Shown here piece by piece: positions 15,916 to 24,800 of a DNA stretch of 64,000 nucleotides. The notes beneath the pieces are model-generated. The model was given only the letters and a program-made list of their open reading frames with translations. It was not told the DNA's origin and made no database searches. A program made the position numbers and the translations under genes. The DNA comes from RGIG8497 sp045593265 (lineage in GTDB: Bacteria; Bacillota; Clostridia; RGIG6154): positions 1 to 64,000 of the forward strand of contig JAZNWH010000129.1 of NCBI GenBank assembly GCA_045593265.1. Direction: 5' to 3'. Position 1 is the stretch's first letter; the number at the start of each line of letters is the position of its first letter.

Positions 15916-16683
15916 TTATCCCCTGCTTTCAAACTTAGTACCTACCACTTTACCTTCAACTATATCATATAATATTTCAGGATTATTACCATTGGCTATA
16001 ATCATATCAACGCCTGATTCTGTGGCAATTTTTGCAGCATGTATTTTGGTAAGCATACCACCTGTTCCAAGAGACGAACCTTTACCACCTGCAAGATTTT
16101 CAATTTCATTTGTAATCTTTGTTACAACAGGAATTATTTCTGCAGACTTATCTTTTCTTGGGTCAGCAGTATACAAACCATCTATATCGGACAATAATAC
16201 AAGCAAATCTGCTTTTACGGAAACTGCAACAATAGCCGAAAGCGTATCGTTATCGCCTATTTCGATTTCTTCTACAGAAACAGTATCATTTTCATTTATA
16301 ACAGGTATTACCCCCAATTCAAGAAGACGGAACAAGGTATTTTCAAAATTATGTCTGCGTTTTTCATCATCTACATCAGGTGCAGTTATCAATATCTGAC
16401 CTATATTATGATTGTACTCATTAAACAACTTATCATAAGTATACATAAGCTCACACTGTCCTATAGCAGCTGCTGCCTGTTTGGTTTCTATATCCGTAGG
16501 TTTACCTTTTAACCCAAGCTTACCTACACCCATTCCTATAGCACCCGAAGATACTAAAATTATTTCATGTCCTGCATTTTTCAAATCGCTTATCACCTTA
16601 CAAAGATGCTCAATATGTCTTATATTAAGATGTCCTGTAGAGTGAGCAAGTGTTGAAGTTCCTATTTTTATAACAATTTTCAT
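15916..16683 (-). CDS. proB: Glutamate 5-kinase
   Basis: First enzyme of proline synthesis, phosphorylating glutamate. It has the amino-acid kinase fold with IKIGTSTLAH at the N-terminus, ILVSSGAIGMGVGKLG, and the ATP-site stretch LGTGGMLTKIHAA. At 255 residues it lacks the C-terminal PUA domain present in many bacteria, a common short form in Clostridia. Proline feedback binding is in the kinase domain, so inhibition is probably retained. Confidence 0.96.
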   Translation of the reverse strand: MKIVIKIGTSTLAHSTGHLNIRHIEHLCKVISDLKNAGHEIILVSSGAIGMGVGKLGLKGKPTDIETKQAAAAIGQCELMYTYDKLFNEYNHNIGQILITAPDVDDEKRRHNFENTLFRLLELGVIPVINENDTVSVEEIEIGDNDTLSAIVAVSVKADLLVLLSDIDGLYTADPRKDKSAEIIPVVTKITNEIENLAGGKGSSLGTGGMLTKIHAAKIATESGVDMIIANGNNPEILYDIVEGKVVGTKFESRG

Positions 16684-16695
16684 AGATAAACCACC

Positions 16696-17322
16696 TTAAT
16701 TACAATTAATTCCCGTAAATTTTTCTCCCGTAATAAGTATTTTTGCACGTCCATCAGTTATTTCACAAAGCTTGTCTGTCAAAGACAAAGTATTTTCTTT
16801 TTTCAGGCTAATATGCACTGTAACATCTGCTTCAAAGGTTACATCATCAATTACTGCATTCATTTCCTCTGCTGCCCTTTTTACTTTTTCAAGCTGACTG
16901 TAATCACAAACTACATCAATGCAGCTGCAAAGACACATAGTTACTATCTGTGCGTTTTCCACAGCAAGTTTTACCGCCTGAGAATATGCACGCACAAGAC
17001 CACCTGTTCCAAGGAGTGTTCCTCCAAAATAACGTGTTATTACTACTGCTGTATCCACAAGTTCAAAGCCTTCAAGAACATTAAGCGATGGCATTGCAGA
17101 CGTCCCTGATGGCTCTCCGTCATCGGAATAACGCTTTGTACCATCCTTTAAAATATATGCATAAACATTATGGCGGGCATCCCAATACTTAGAACGCATT
17201 TCGTTTATAAACAAAGACGCTTCCTCCTGAGTTTCAACATGGGATATTGTAGCAATAAATCTTGATTTTTTCTCTGTTACTTCCCCTGTTGCCCTGCAAA
17301 AAACTGTTTTATATTCTGCCAT
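16696..17322 (-). CDS. YigZ/IMPACT-family protein
   Basis: A 208-residue member of the UPF0029/IMPACT family. The signature SRFIATISHVETQEEA, YSDDGEPSGTSAMP and ITRYFGGTLLGTGGLVRAYS is clear, followed by a C-terminal ferredoxin-like DUF1949 domain. Related proteins modulate translation or stress responses, but the bacterial role is not settled. It precedes proBAC on the same strand; AAGGAGAT is the ribosome binding site. Confidence 0.9.
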   Translation of the reverse strand: MAEYKTVFCRATGEVTEKKSRFIATISHVETQEEASLFINEMRSKYWDARHNVYAYILKDGTKRYSDDGEPSGTSAMPSLNVLEGFELVDTAVVITRYFGGTLLGTGGLVRAYSQAVKLAVENAQIVTMCLCSCIDVVCDYSQLEKVKRAAEEMNAVIDDVTFEADVTVHISLKKENTLSLTDKLCEITDGRAKILITGEKFTGINCN

Positions 17323-17343
17323 TATTATCTCCTTAAAAAATTA

Positions 17344-17371
17344 GGATGCGGCAGATAAATCTACCACATCC
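17344..17371 (-). terminator. Terminator after the SpoVM-like gene
   Basis: GGATGTGG pairs with CCGCATCC on the minus strand, followed by TAATTTTTT. It separates the spoVM-like gene from the YigZ gene. Confidence 0.75.
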
Positions 17372-17388
17372 CATTGTATCATAAATAT

Positions 17389-17457
17389 CTAAATTTTGAA
17401 ATAGTTTTTTAAAAATTTTCTTAAGAGTCCTTTAGGTTGAACAATAACTATTTTCAT
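17389..17457 (-). CDS. spoVM: SpoVM-like spore coat anchoring peptide (22 aa)
   Basis: A 22-codon gene with an ATG at 17457 and AAAGGTAAG as ribosome binding site. The peptide MKIVIVQPKGLLRKFLKNYF is basic and amphipathic and resembles SpoVM (MK followed by hydrophobic residues, then PK). SpoVM is the 26-residue peptide that marks the convex forespore membrane and anchors SpoIVA. Position is the strongest argument: it lies just after rsgA-rpe-thiN, the place of spoVM in Bacillus subtilis. A terminator follows directly. The next expected gene, rpmB, is absent. Confidence 0.7.
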   Translation of the reverse strand: MKIVIVQPKGLLRKFLKNYFKI

Positions 17458-17491
17458 AATATCTTACCTTTCTGCCCCAAAGAAGGACAAA

Positions 17492-17635
17492 TTACTTAAA
17501 CATTGCTTTAAATCCTACTATTACTACTACAGAACACATTATAAATAACAGCCATTGGGAAGGAATCAATATGTAAACTAAAATTCCTGCCGCAACGCCT
17601 ACGAGTACACAGCACCACCATCTGCACCAAATCAT
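17492..17635 (-). CDS. Small membrane protein (47 aa) between thiN and spoVM
   Basis: A 47-residue ORF starting MIWCRWWCCVL with two hydrophobic stretches (VLVGVAAGILVYILI and LLFIMCSVVVIVGF). The ATG follows AAAGGG, which lies in the arm of a hairpin at 17641-17675. The cluster of Trp and Cys at the N-terminus is striking. It probably shares a transcript with the SpoVM-like gene 34 bases downstream, which makes a sporulation role plausible. I do not recognise a family. Confidence 0.55.
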   Translation of the reverse strand: MIWCRWWCCVLVGVAAGILVYILIPSQWLLFIMCSVVVIVGFKAMFK

Positions 17636-17640
17636 AAAAT

Positions 17641-17675
17641 CAAGCCCTTTCAATACATTATATTGAAAAGGCTTG
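17641..17675 (-). terminator. Hairpin between thiN and the small ORFs
   Basis: CAAGCCTTTTCAATA pairs with TATTGAAAGGGCTTG on the minus strand and is followed by ATTTT. It could terminate the thiN transcript. It also masks the AAAGGG ribosome binding site of the 47-residue ORF in read-through RNA. Confidence 0.6.
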
Positions 17676-17686
17676 TTTTGTGTGAT

Positions 17687-18277
17687 TTAATTATTTACAA
17701 ATAAAAGAATTTTTCCTTTTGTTACAGTTATTATAGTTTCTTTGCCTACGGTTTCATTGCTCAGCGTTAAACTGCCCCCCCAGGAAATTTCCTTGTTTTC
17801 AAGTGGATACTTGGCACCTTTTATACTGATTATGGAAGTTTCTGACGGAATTATACTGAACACTGTTCCTTTTTTCTCTTGTAGAATTATGGTTTCATTT
17901 ACTGAAAAAATTTTTTCAGTACTTTCAAAAATACAAACCTTTTCATCAAGTAACATAAGATTTGAAACACTATGATCCATTCTCCCACCAAGGGCACAGG
18001 TAAGAATAATTTTATCAAAACCTTTATCTTTAGCCGTATTTACAGCAAGCTCTCCATCTGAAAAATCCTTTTCAGAGGGAACTTTAAGAATTTCAACCCC
18101 ATCAGGCACAGTACAGGAATCAAAATCTCCAACTACAAGATTTACTTTAATTCCTGCCTTTTGGGCATATTTGTAACCTCCGTCAGCACATATAACAAAA
18201 TCAGATGCCTCACAAAGTTTTTTTAAATATTCAAGGCTTGAACATTCACCATTTAAAATAATTACTGCTTTTTTCAT
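17687..18277 (-). CDS. thiN: Thiamine pyrophosphokinase
   Basis: Transfers pyrophosphate from ATP to thiamine. Family blocks are FVICADGGYKYA, VVGDFDSC, the acidic SEKDFSDGELA segment and LGGRMDHSVSNLMLL. I chose the ATG at 18277 because it overlaps the rpe stop (ATGA) and gives the standard MKKAVIILNGE start; an ATG nine codons earlier would lie inside rpe. Length 196 is normal. Confidence 0.92.
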   Translation of the reverse strand: MKKAVIILNGECSSLEYLKKLCEASDFVICADGGYKYAQKAGIKVNLVVGDFDSCTVPDGVEILKVPSEKDFSDGELAVNTAKDKGFDKIILTCALGGRMDHSVSNLMLLDEKVCIFESTEKIFSVNETIILQEKKGTVFSIIPSETSIISIKGAKYPLENKEISWGGSLTLSNETVGKETIITVTKGKILLFVNN

Positions 18278-18909
18278 GCCTGTAAAATCTGTTCTATTAC
18301 ACATTTAGGATCCTGGGCACAAAATACTGCACTGCCTGCAACAATTACATTTGCACCAGAATCAAGTGCGAGCTTTACGTTTGACGGTTTTATACCACCG
18401 TCAACCTCTATATCAAGATCAGGAAATTTTTCATGGAGAACCTTTACCTTATCAAGACACTCTTCAATCAAAGACTGACCACCAAATCCAGGATGAACAG
18501 TCATAACAAGAGCCATATCTATTTTATCTGCATATGGAATAAGCAGCTCTACATCTGTTTCGGGATTAATGGAAACACCAACTTTGACACCTAAAGAGCG
18601 TAGCATATTTATCATCTTATCCATATCTTTAACAGCTTCTAAATGTACTGTAATAATATCTGCTCCGCTTTTTGCAAAACTTTCAACATACTTTTCAGGA
18701 TTTTCAATCATAAGATGAACATCGAAAACTGCCTTCGTGTAAGGTCTTAGGCTTTCAACAACGCATGGACCTATAGAAAGATTAGGTACAAAATGACCAT
18801 CCATAACATCAATATGAATATATTCAGCTCCTGATTCAACAACATTAATTACGTCAGTTTTCAAATCTGCAAAATTAGCAGAAAGAATTGATGGTGATAC
18901 TATTCTCAT
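18274..18909 (-). CDS. rpe: Ribulose-phosphate 3-epimerase
   Basis: Pentose phosphate pathway epimerase with a TIM barrel. Signatures seen are SPSILSANFADLK, HIDVMDGHFVPNLSIG, VMTVHPGFGGQ and EVDGGIKPSNV. The metal-site His and Asp residues are all present. It overlaps rsgA by one base and thiN by four, so the three are translationally coupled. Confidence 0.97.
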   Translation of the reverse strand: MRIVSPSILSANFADLKTDVINVVESGAEYIHIDVMDGHFVPNLSIGPCVVESLRPYTKAVFDVHLMIENPEKYVESFAKSGADIITVHLEAVKDMDKMINMLRSLGVKVGVSINPETDVELLIPYADKIDMALVMTVHPGFGGQSLIEECLDKVKVLHEKFPDLDIEVDGGIKPSNVKLALDSGANVIVAGSAVFCAQDPKCVIEQILQA

Positions 18910-19802
18910 TACTTTTCCTTTCTTGGGTATGCCTTGTAAATACTGTTTAACTCCTCATACAAAGACAGATAACTCTCATATCGACTTGCAGAAATATTCC
19001 CCTGTGTTACCTGAGCATAAACCTCACAGTTTTTGTCCGATGTATGAGTACATCCATAAAATTTACATTTATCTTCGTATTTTTTAAACTCCCTGAAATA
19101 CATATGCAAATCTTCAGCCTCAATTTTAGTAAGGTCAACAACACTGAAGCCGGGTGTATCTGCAATATATCCGCCACATTTAAGTGGAAGAAGCTTTGTA
19201 TGGGTAGTCGTGTGTCTGCCTCTTTTTATCTTTCCGACAGAGCCTGTTTCTCTTTCAAACTCATCGTCTATTGCATTTATTAAAGTTGACTTGCCAACTC
19301 CAGAACAACCGGCAAATGCTGATACTTTATTTTTAAGTATTTCCAGCAGTTGTGTACAATCACTTTCAGATGAAGTTGTAACAACCTTATAGCCTGCTTT
19401 TTCGTAAGTTTCCTTTATATCCTCATAATCAGCCAAATCAGTTTTATTGATACATATTGAAACATCAAGACCGTGATATTCCAAAAATGCAAGAAGCTTA
19501 TCTGTCTGCTTGAAATTAGGGTCAGGAGATGCGGCGGCAATTACCACCACTATACTGTCTATATTTGCAACAGCCGGACGTATCAGTTCATTTTTTCTCG
19601 GCTCTATACCTGTTATGGCATAAACCTCCTGCTCTTTTTCAAGAGTAACTCTGTCGCCTATAAGAAGCCTTATTCCGTCCTTTTTTAAACGTCCTCTTGC
19701 TCTTGCCTCGTAAAGTTTGCCGTCTACCTCTACCGTATAAAAGCTTCCAAAGCCCTCAGTAAGAAGACCTGTTATATTACTCAAAATCAAGCACCCTTTC
19801 AC
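18909..19802 (-). CDS. rsgA: Ribosome small-subunit-dependent GTPase A
   Basis: Circularly permuted GTPase that assists late 30S assembly. An OB fold (about 10-70) is followed by the G domain in the order NKTD (G4), GCSGVGKSTL (G1) and DTPGF (G3). A C-terminal zinc knuckle carries the CKFYGCTHTSDKNC cysteines and His. The annotated ATG overlaps prkC by 26 bases; a TTG at 19784 is an equally possible start. It lies in the conserved prpC-prkC-rsgA-rpe-thiN block. Confidence 0.96.
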   Translation of the reverse strand: MKGCLILSNITGLLTEGFGSFYTVEVDGKLYEARARGRLKKDGIRLLIGDRVTLEKEQEVYAITGIEPRKNELIRPAVANIDSIVVVIAAASPDPNFKQTDKLLAFLEYHGLDVSICINKTDLADYEDIKETYEKAGYKVVTTSSESDCTQLLEILKNKVSAFAGCSGVGKSTLINAIDDEFERETGSVGKIKRGRHTTTHTKLLPLKCGGYIADTPGFSVVDLTKIEAEDLHMYFREFKKYEDKCKFYGCTHTSDKNCEVYAQVTQGNISASRYESYLSLYEELNSIYKAYPRKEK

Positions 19803-21792
19803 CCTTTACGGTGCCGTCAACATATGTTACAACACGCTGTGAACCTGAACCTCTTACTACAACACTCACTGCTCCCTCTGAACAATTATGTGTTTTTTCA
19901 TAAACGGTTTTTCCGTCAAGAGTAACCTTTACTACAGCTGTTTCCTTATCAGCCGGAAGATATACAGTTACCTCTCTTGCACTTAATTTTTCGCCTGTGG
20001 TACCTCCCTGATTTGAAGGTTGTTCTTCATTACCTTTACTTACATAAATAATAACAGTTTTCTTAAGTTCAAGACTTGCACCTGCAGGCTCGCTTTGTTT
20101 TGTAACAATTCCTTCTGTTTCATCAGAAGAAACCTGTTTTACTGTTACCTTAAAGCCTGCTTCTTCAAGCATGCTTTTAGCAACAGCTTCAGACTTACCA
20201 ACAACACCGGGAACTACAGCCTGTTCCTCTTTTTCTTCACTTATACTTACTGTAAGTGTAACACTTTCAAAACCTGCAACTACACTATCGCCTACAGACG
20301 GACTTACAGAAGTTACAATTCCTTCCGGTATTGAACTGCTTTCTTTTTCTACAATTCTGTATTCGATATTCTGCTTGTCAAGAAGCTTCTTTGCTTCTTC
20401 AACATCAAGATTCAAAACATCAGGAACTTTAACTGTTTTAGCTGCCTTACTTATAGTAACACTCATTTTAAATGGTCTTGTAAGTGTAGTATCCATATCA
20501 GGAGACTGTCCTATAATAATACCTGCTTCTTTATAGTCAGATGAAAACTCTTCTGCCTCAAGAACAAATTCGATATCCTTGTATTTCTTCTGAATTTCAT
20601 CAAAATGATATCCAACCAAGTCAGGTGCCGGCATTTCATTTGCAGGCTTTTTATTCCATGGAAGCATATCCTCAAATATAAAGTTAATAAATGCAAATCC
20701 TATAAGAGATACTATTATAATTGACGATACTATTGCTGCAATAATGGCAGTTTTATCTTCTTTTGTCATTGGTTTTTTAGTTTTTGATTTCTTCGCTTTT
20801 GATTTCTTTGCCATATTTTCAATCTCCTCATTACCTTTTTCAGGAGAATTCTGATTATCAACCTCTTCTTTTGTTGCAGAAGCTGCTATATCTGCTTCAT
20901 TTACCTTTATCTTTTTAGTTGCGAACTTATCATCTTCATCCACATCATTATGCTTCACTGCCTTAGGTGCAGTTTCTGTCTGCTTTATCCAGTTAAGTTC
21001 AATTAAAAGTGTATTTGCAGTCTGAAATCTGTCAACAGCATCCTTTTGCATAGCCTTAAGAACAACAGCCTCAACAGAGTTTGGTATTGTAGGAACTATC
21101 TGCGTGGGTGCAACAGGTGTTTCCTGAATCTGTTTAAGTGCAACTGAAACAGAACTGTCGCTTTCAAACGGAAGCTTACCTGTAAGCATCTCATACATTA
21201 CAACACCAAGTGAATATATATCACTTCTTTCATCTGTATAACTGCCCTTTGCCTGTTCGGGAGAACAATAATGAGCTGTTCCCAATGCTTCGGTATCTAA
21301 TTTTGTTGTATGAGTAGTTACAGCTCTCGCTATTCCGAAATCCATAACCTTAAGAACATCATCTTTAGTTACCATGATATTGTGAGGTTTAATATCACGA
21401 TGAACTATTCCTTTACGGTGAGCATGCTGCAATGCTGAACAAATCTGGATTGCAAATTCAACAGCCTTATTCCAAACCAAGGCACCGCTGTCTTTAAGGT
21501 ACTCTTTAAGAGTAATACCTTCAACATATTCCATAACGATATAATGCAAATCGCCCTCTGTTCCCACATCAAATACAGATACAATGTTTGTATGCGAAAG
21601 ACCTGCAACAGCCTGAGATTCTATATTAAATCTCTTTATGATTTCCTCATCATCTTTAAACTCTTCTTTTAAAACCTTAATTGCTACATTACGGTTAAGC
21701 AATGTACATTTTGCTTTATATACATTAGCCATTCCGCCTGTACCTATCAGTTCCAATATCTCATATCTGTTTGAAAGTACGGTACCTATCAT
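19777..21792 (-). CDS. prkC: Membrane Ser/Thr protein kinase with PASTA repeats
   Basis: Senses cell-wall fragments and phosphorylates proteins controlling growth and spore germination. The Hanks-type kinase domain (1-270) has GTGGMANVY, Lys40, HRDIKPHN with Asp133 and DFG at 151-153. A charged Lys-rich linker precedes one transmembrane helix at about 348-373. Outside are three PASTA repeats (about 388-453, 456-525 and 530-595) and a C-terminal beta-rich extension of about 65 residues. It overlaps prpC by four bases. Its likely substrate IreB is encoded at 48.2 kb. Confidence 0.96.
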   Translation of the reverse strand: MIGTVLSNRYEILELIGTGGMANVYKAKCTLLNRNVAIKVLKEEFKDDEEIIKRFNIESQAVAGLSHTNIVSVFDVGTEGDLHYIVMEYVEGITLKEYLKDSGALVWNKAVEFAIQICSALQHAHRKGIVHRDIKPHNIMVTKDDVLKVMDFGIARAVTTHTTKLDTEALGTAHYCSPEQAKGSYTDERSDIYSLGVVMYEMLTGKLPFESDSSVSVALKQIQETPVAPTQIVPTIPNSVEAVVLKAMQKDAVDRFQTANTLLIELNWIKQTETAPKAVKHNDVDEDDKFATKKIKVNEADIAASATKEEVDNQNSPEKGNEEIENMAKKSKAKKSKTKKPMTKEDKTAIIAAIVSSIIIVSLIGFAFINFIFEDMLPWNKKPANEMPAPDLVGYHFDEIQKKYKDIEFVLEAEEFSSDYKEAGIIIGQSPDMDTTLTRPFKMSVTISKAAKTVKVPDVLNLDVEEAKKLLDKQNIEYRIVEKESSSIPEGIVTSVSPSVGDSVVAGFESVTLTVSISEEKEEQAVVPGVVGKSEAVAKSMLEEAGFKVTVKQVSSDETEGIVTKQSEPAGASLELKKTVIIYVSKGNEEQPSNQGGTTGEKLSAREVTVYLPADKETAVVKVTLDGKTVYEKTHNCSEGAVSVVVRGSGSQRVVTYVDGTVKGERVLDFE

Positions 21793-22523
21793 AAAACGTC
21801 CTCCCCGTTTGTATCATTAGTAAATTTAACTGCTGCAACAGTTATATTATCGCTTCCGCCTCTGCTGTTTGCAAGTGCTACAAGCTTTTCAAGCGATTTT
21901 TGCAAATCATCGCCACTTATACCATCGATAATTTCATCCTCTTTTACAAGATTGCTCATACCGTCGGAACAAAGGAAATAAATATCGTTATCTTTAATTT
22001 CTCTCTCAAATATATCAACAGAAACATCTCTCTCGCAACCAACAGCACGGAGAATTACGTTTTTATCCGTTCTTGTCTCTGCCTCTTCGGGAGTTATTTC
22101 CCCTCTGTCTACAAGTTGCTGAACTAAGGAATGGTCCTTTGTTACTCTGTCAATTTTACCATTACTTATACAGTAACATCTGCTATCACCCACATTGGCA
22201 ACAGTTACTGTTTTTTCGTCCCAGAGACAGGCAACAACAGTTGTTCCCATATCTCCTTCATAACTGTTTTTTACAGCATATTCAAAAATTTCCGTATTTG
22301 CTGCTTCCACCGCTGCCTTTAAAAGCTTTTTACTATCCTTGATTTTTGAATTTTCAAGCTTCTTCTTTATTGCGGAAACTGCCATAAGACTGGCAACATC
22401 ACCCTTACTGTGTCCACCCATTCCGTCGGCAACAACAGCATATCCACTGCCTACAATCAAGCTGTCCTCATTACGACTTCGTACTTTTCCTATATGACTG
22501 TAGCTTCCTGTTTTTACTATCAA
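21789..22523 (-). CDS. prpC: PP2C-family protein phosphatase
   Basis: Metal-dependent Ser/Thr phosphatase that reverses PrkC. It shows the PP2C motifs RSRNEDSLI, VVADGMGGHSKGD, VANVGDSRCY and SDGMSNLV, and GGSDNITVAAV near the end. Length 244 is typical of the stand-alone bacterial enzyme. The start is TTG at 22523, preceded by GGGGTG. It overlaps the start of prkC, the standard arrangement. Confidence 0.95.
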   Translation of the reverse strand: MIVKTGSYSHIGKVRSRNEDSLIVGSGYAVVADGMGGHSKGDVASLMAVSAIKKKLENSKIKDSKKLLKAAVEAANTEIFEYAVKNSYEGDMGTTVVACLWDEKTVTVANVGDSRCYCISNGKIDRVTKDHSLVQQLVDRGEITPEEAETRTDKNVILRAVGCERDVSVDIFEREIKDNDIYFLCSDGMSNLVKEDEIIDGISGDDLQKSLEKLVALANSRGGSDNITVAAVKFTNDTNGEDVL

Positions 22524-22540
22524 GTGTCAAACACCCCACT

Positions 22541-23575
22541 TCATTTCGAATTTTCAGCATGTCTGCGACGAAGCTGTCCGCAGGCTGCATCAATGTCATT
22601 TCCAAGTTCGCGTCTGACGGTTGTTGTTACACCGCCTTGCTCAAGAACTGTTCTGAATATGTTTATACTTTCTGTATTACCCTTTTTAAATCCTGTATTT
22701 TCCACAGAATTCACAGGTATTATATTAACATGGCTAAGCCTTTTCTTCATAAGCGATAAAAGCTGCCGTGCTATTTCAACAGAATCGTTTACTCCACCTA
22801 TCAAAGCATATTCATAGGTTATTCGTCTGTTGGTTTTTTCCACATAATAATCGCATGCTTCAAAAAGTCTTTTTAAATTATATTTTTTATTTATCGGCAT
22901 AAGAGTTGTTCTCAGTTCATCATTAGGTGCGTGAAGAGAAACAGATAAAGTAACAGGAAGTCCTTCATCAGCAAGTCTTTCAATTTGTTCTGCTCTTCCA
23001 CAGGTTGAAAGAGAAATATGTCTTGCACCGATATTCATACCTGCATAATGATTTATATTCCTTATAAACTTTGTTACATTTTCGTAATTGTCAAGAGGTT
23101 CTCCTATCCCCATTAAAACTATATTGGTAATTGCAAAACCACTGTCCTTTGATGCAAAAATTACCTGGTCTGCTATTTCGCCTGCTGTTAAATCTCTTAC
23201 CTTTCCACCTACAGTAGAAGCACAAAACTTACATCCCATATTACACCCCACCTGAGTAGAAATGCAAATAGGATGACCATGCTTATATTCCATCAGAACT
23301 GACTCAACAGTTTCCCCGTCTTCGAGTTCAAAAAGATATTTAACAGTTCCATCCACTGAAACCTGTTTATCAAGAACCTTGAGTGTGGATATATGACAGG
23401 TATTTTCAAGATTTTCCCTTAATTCCTTGGAAAGATTAGTCATTTCTTCAAAACTTTCCACACCCTTGTAAAGCCATTCGAAAACCTGTCTTGCTCTGTA
23501 TTTTTTCAAGCCTGTTGACAAAAAATATTCTTCTAATTCCTCAAAGGTTAAATCCTTTAATCTTACTTTATCCAT
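22541..23575 (-). CDS. rlmN: Dual-specificity 23S rRNA/tRNA adenine C2-methyltransferase
   Basis: Radical SAM enzyme that methylates A2503 of 23S rRNA and A37 of some tRNAs. The cluster motif CNMGCKFCAS is in place, as are GIGEPLDNYENV, STCGRAEQIERLA and the C-terminal RRELGNDIDAACGQL containing the methyl-carrying Cys. Length 344 is standard. It overlaps the upstream rsmB by eight bases. Confidence 0.97.
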   Translation of the reverse strand: MDKVRLKDLTFEELEEYFLSTGLKKYRARQVFEWLYKGVESFEEMTNLSKELRENLENTCHISTLKVLDKQVSVDGTVKYLFELEDGETVESVLMEYKHGHPICISTQVGCNMGCKFCASTVGGKVRDLTAGEIADQVIFASKDSGFAITNIVLMGIGEPLDNYENVTKFIRNINHYAGMNIGARHISLSTCGRAEQIERLADEGLPVTLSVSLHAPNDELRTTLMPINKKYNLKRLFEACDYYVEKTNRRITYEYALIGGVNDSVEIARQLLSLMKKRLSHVNIIPVNSVENTGFKKGNTESINIFRTVLEQGGVTTTVRRELGNDIDAACGQLRRRHAENSK

Positions 23576-24797
23576 TATTTACCTTTCTAAGCCTGCACAT
23601 AAAAAAACCATCATTTAAATCATCGGGCATAACTGTAATAAAATCCGAGTCTAACACAACCTGTTTGTTTTCATTTAAAAGTCGTTTTACCACATTTTCA
23701 TTTTCCGTTTTATTCAAAGTGCAGGTGCTATAAACTATGTAACCACCGTCTTTAACATATTTAACGGCATTTTTAAGTATTTTAAACTGTAATGCTGCTA
23801 AGCTGTCAAAATCATGCTCCGACCATTTTATATCAGGCTTTTTTGCAATTATCCCAAGTCCTGAACAAGGGACATCTGCAAGAATTTTATCAAAAGTTCC
23901 TATCCCTTCATTAAAGACCGAAGCATCATTTTGTATCGGTTTTATTATATTTACACCAAGCCTTGCAGCTGTATTTTCGATGAGCTTTACTCTATGCATA
24001 TGCAAATCGCAGGAAATTATTTCCCCCTCATTTTCCATAAGCTCTGCCATAAGACAGCTTTTACCCCCCGGAGCAGCACATAAGTCGAGAACTCTTTCTC
24101 CTTTTACAGGATTAAGAAGCTTTGCCGCTTTAACGGATGCCGCTCCCTGCCAGGTAAACATTCCCAAGTCAAAATAACTGTCGAGAGTATCTCCTGCTTT
24201 TTTTATGCTGTAGCAATCATCATTTTTTTCATATTCTATATTTTTATCAATTAAGATTTTTTCAAAGGTATTTGTATCTGTTTTTAAAGTATTTACCCTT
24301 GCACTTAACCCTTTATTGGTGTTAAGTGCTTCTAAAACATCTTCAAGCTTATCTTCCCCTATACTTCTTTTAAAAACTTCAATTATTTCCCTGGGAAAAG
24401 AATATTTCATTTCAAGAGTATCAGGAAAAACTATACTTTTTTCTGATACTTTCCTCATAACTGCATTAACCATACCACTATAATTGTTTGCATACTTTTT
24501 TGCCAAATTTACAGTTTCACTGCAGGATGCAGAAACAGGAACCCTTGACATATACAAAAGCTGATAAACACCTACTCTTAAAATGTTCCTTACTCTCTGA
24601 TTTTTCAGCTGGCAATATTGGTCAATAGCATAATCAATTCTCATTTTATAACGCATTACTCCGTAAACTATCTCGGTAGCAAACGCCTTTTCTGTCTTGC
24701 TTTCACACTTTAAATATTTCTTGAGAGCAAGATTTGCAAAAAGCTTGCTTTCAAAAATATTTTCAAGTATTATAAACGCATTTTCTCTTGAATTCAT
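23568..24797 (-). CDS. rsmB: 16S rRNA cytosine-967 C5-methyltransferase
   Basis: An N-terminal NusB-like RNA-binding domain (about 1-135) is followed by a SAM methyltransferase domain. Motif I DLCAAPGGKSCLMAELM, DVPCSGLGIIAKKPDIKW with one catalytic Cys, and YSTCTLNKTENE with the other are visible. Length 409 is slightly short for the family. It sits in the conserved fmt-yugP-rsmB-rlmN order. Confidence 0.95.
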   Translation of the reverse strand: MNSRENAFIILENIFESKLFANLALKKYLKCESKTEKAFATEIVYGVMRYKMRIDYAIDQYCQLKNQRVRNILRVGVYQLLYMSRVPVSASCSETVNLAKKYANNYSGMVNAVMRKVSEKSIVFPDTLEMKYSFPREIIEVFKRSIGEDKLEDVLEALNTNKGLSARVNTLKTDTNTFEKILIDKNIEYEKNDDCYSIKKAGDTLDSYFDLGMFTWQGAASVKAAKLLNPVKGERVLDLCAAPGGKSCLMAELMENEGEIISCDLHMHRVKLIENTAARLGVNIIKPIQNDASVFNEGIGTFDKILADVPCSGLGIIAKKPDIKWSEHDFDSLAALQFKILKNAVKYVKDGGYIVYSTCTLNKTENENVVKRLLNENKQVVLDSDFITVMPDDLNDGFFMCRLRKVNNG

Positions 24798-24800
24798 AGA

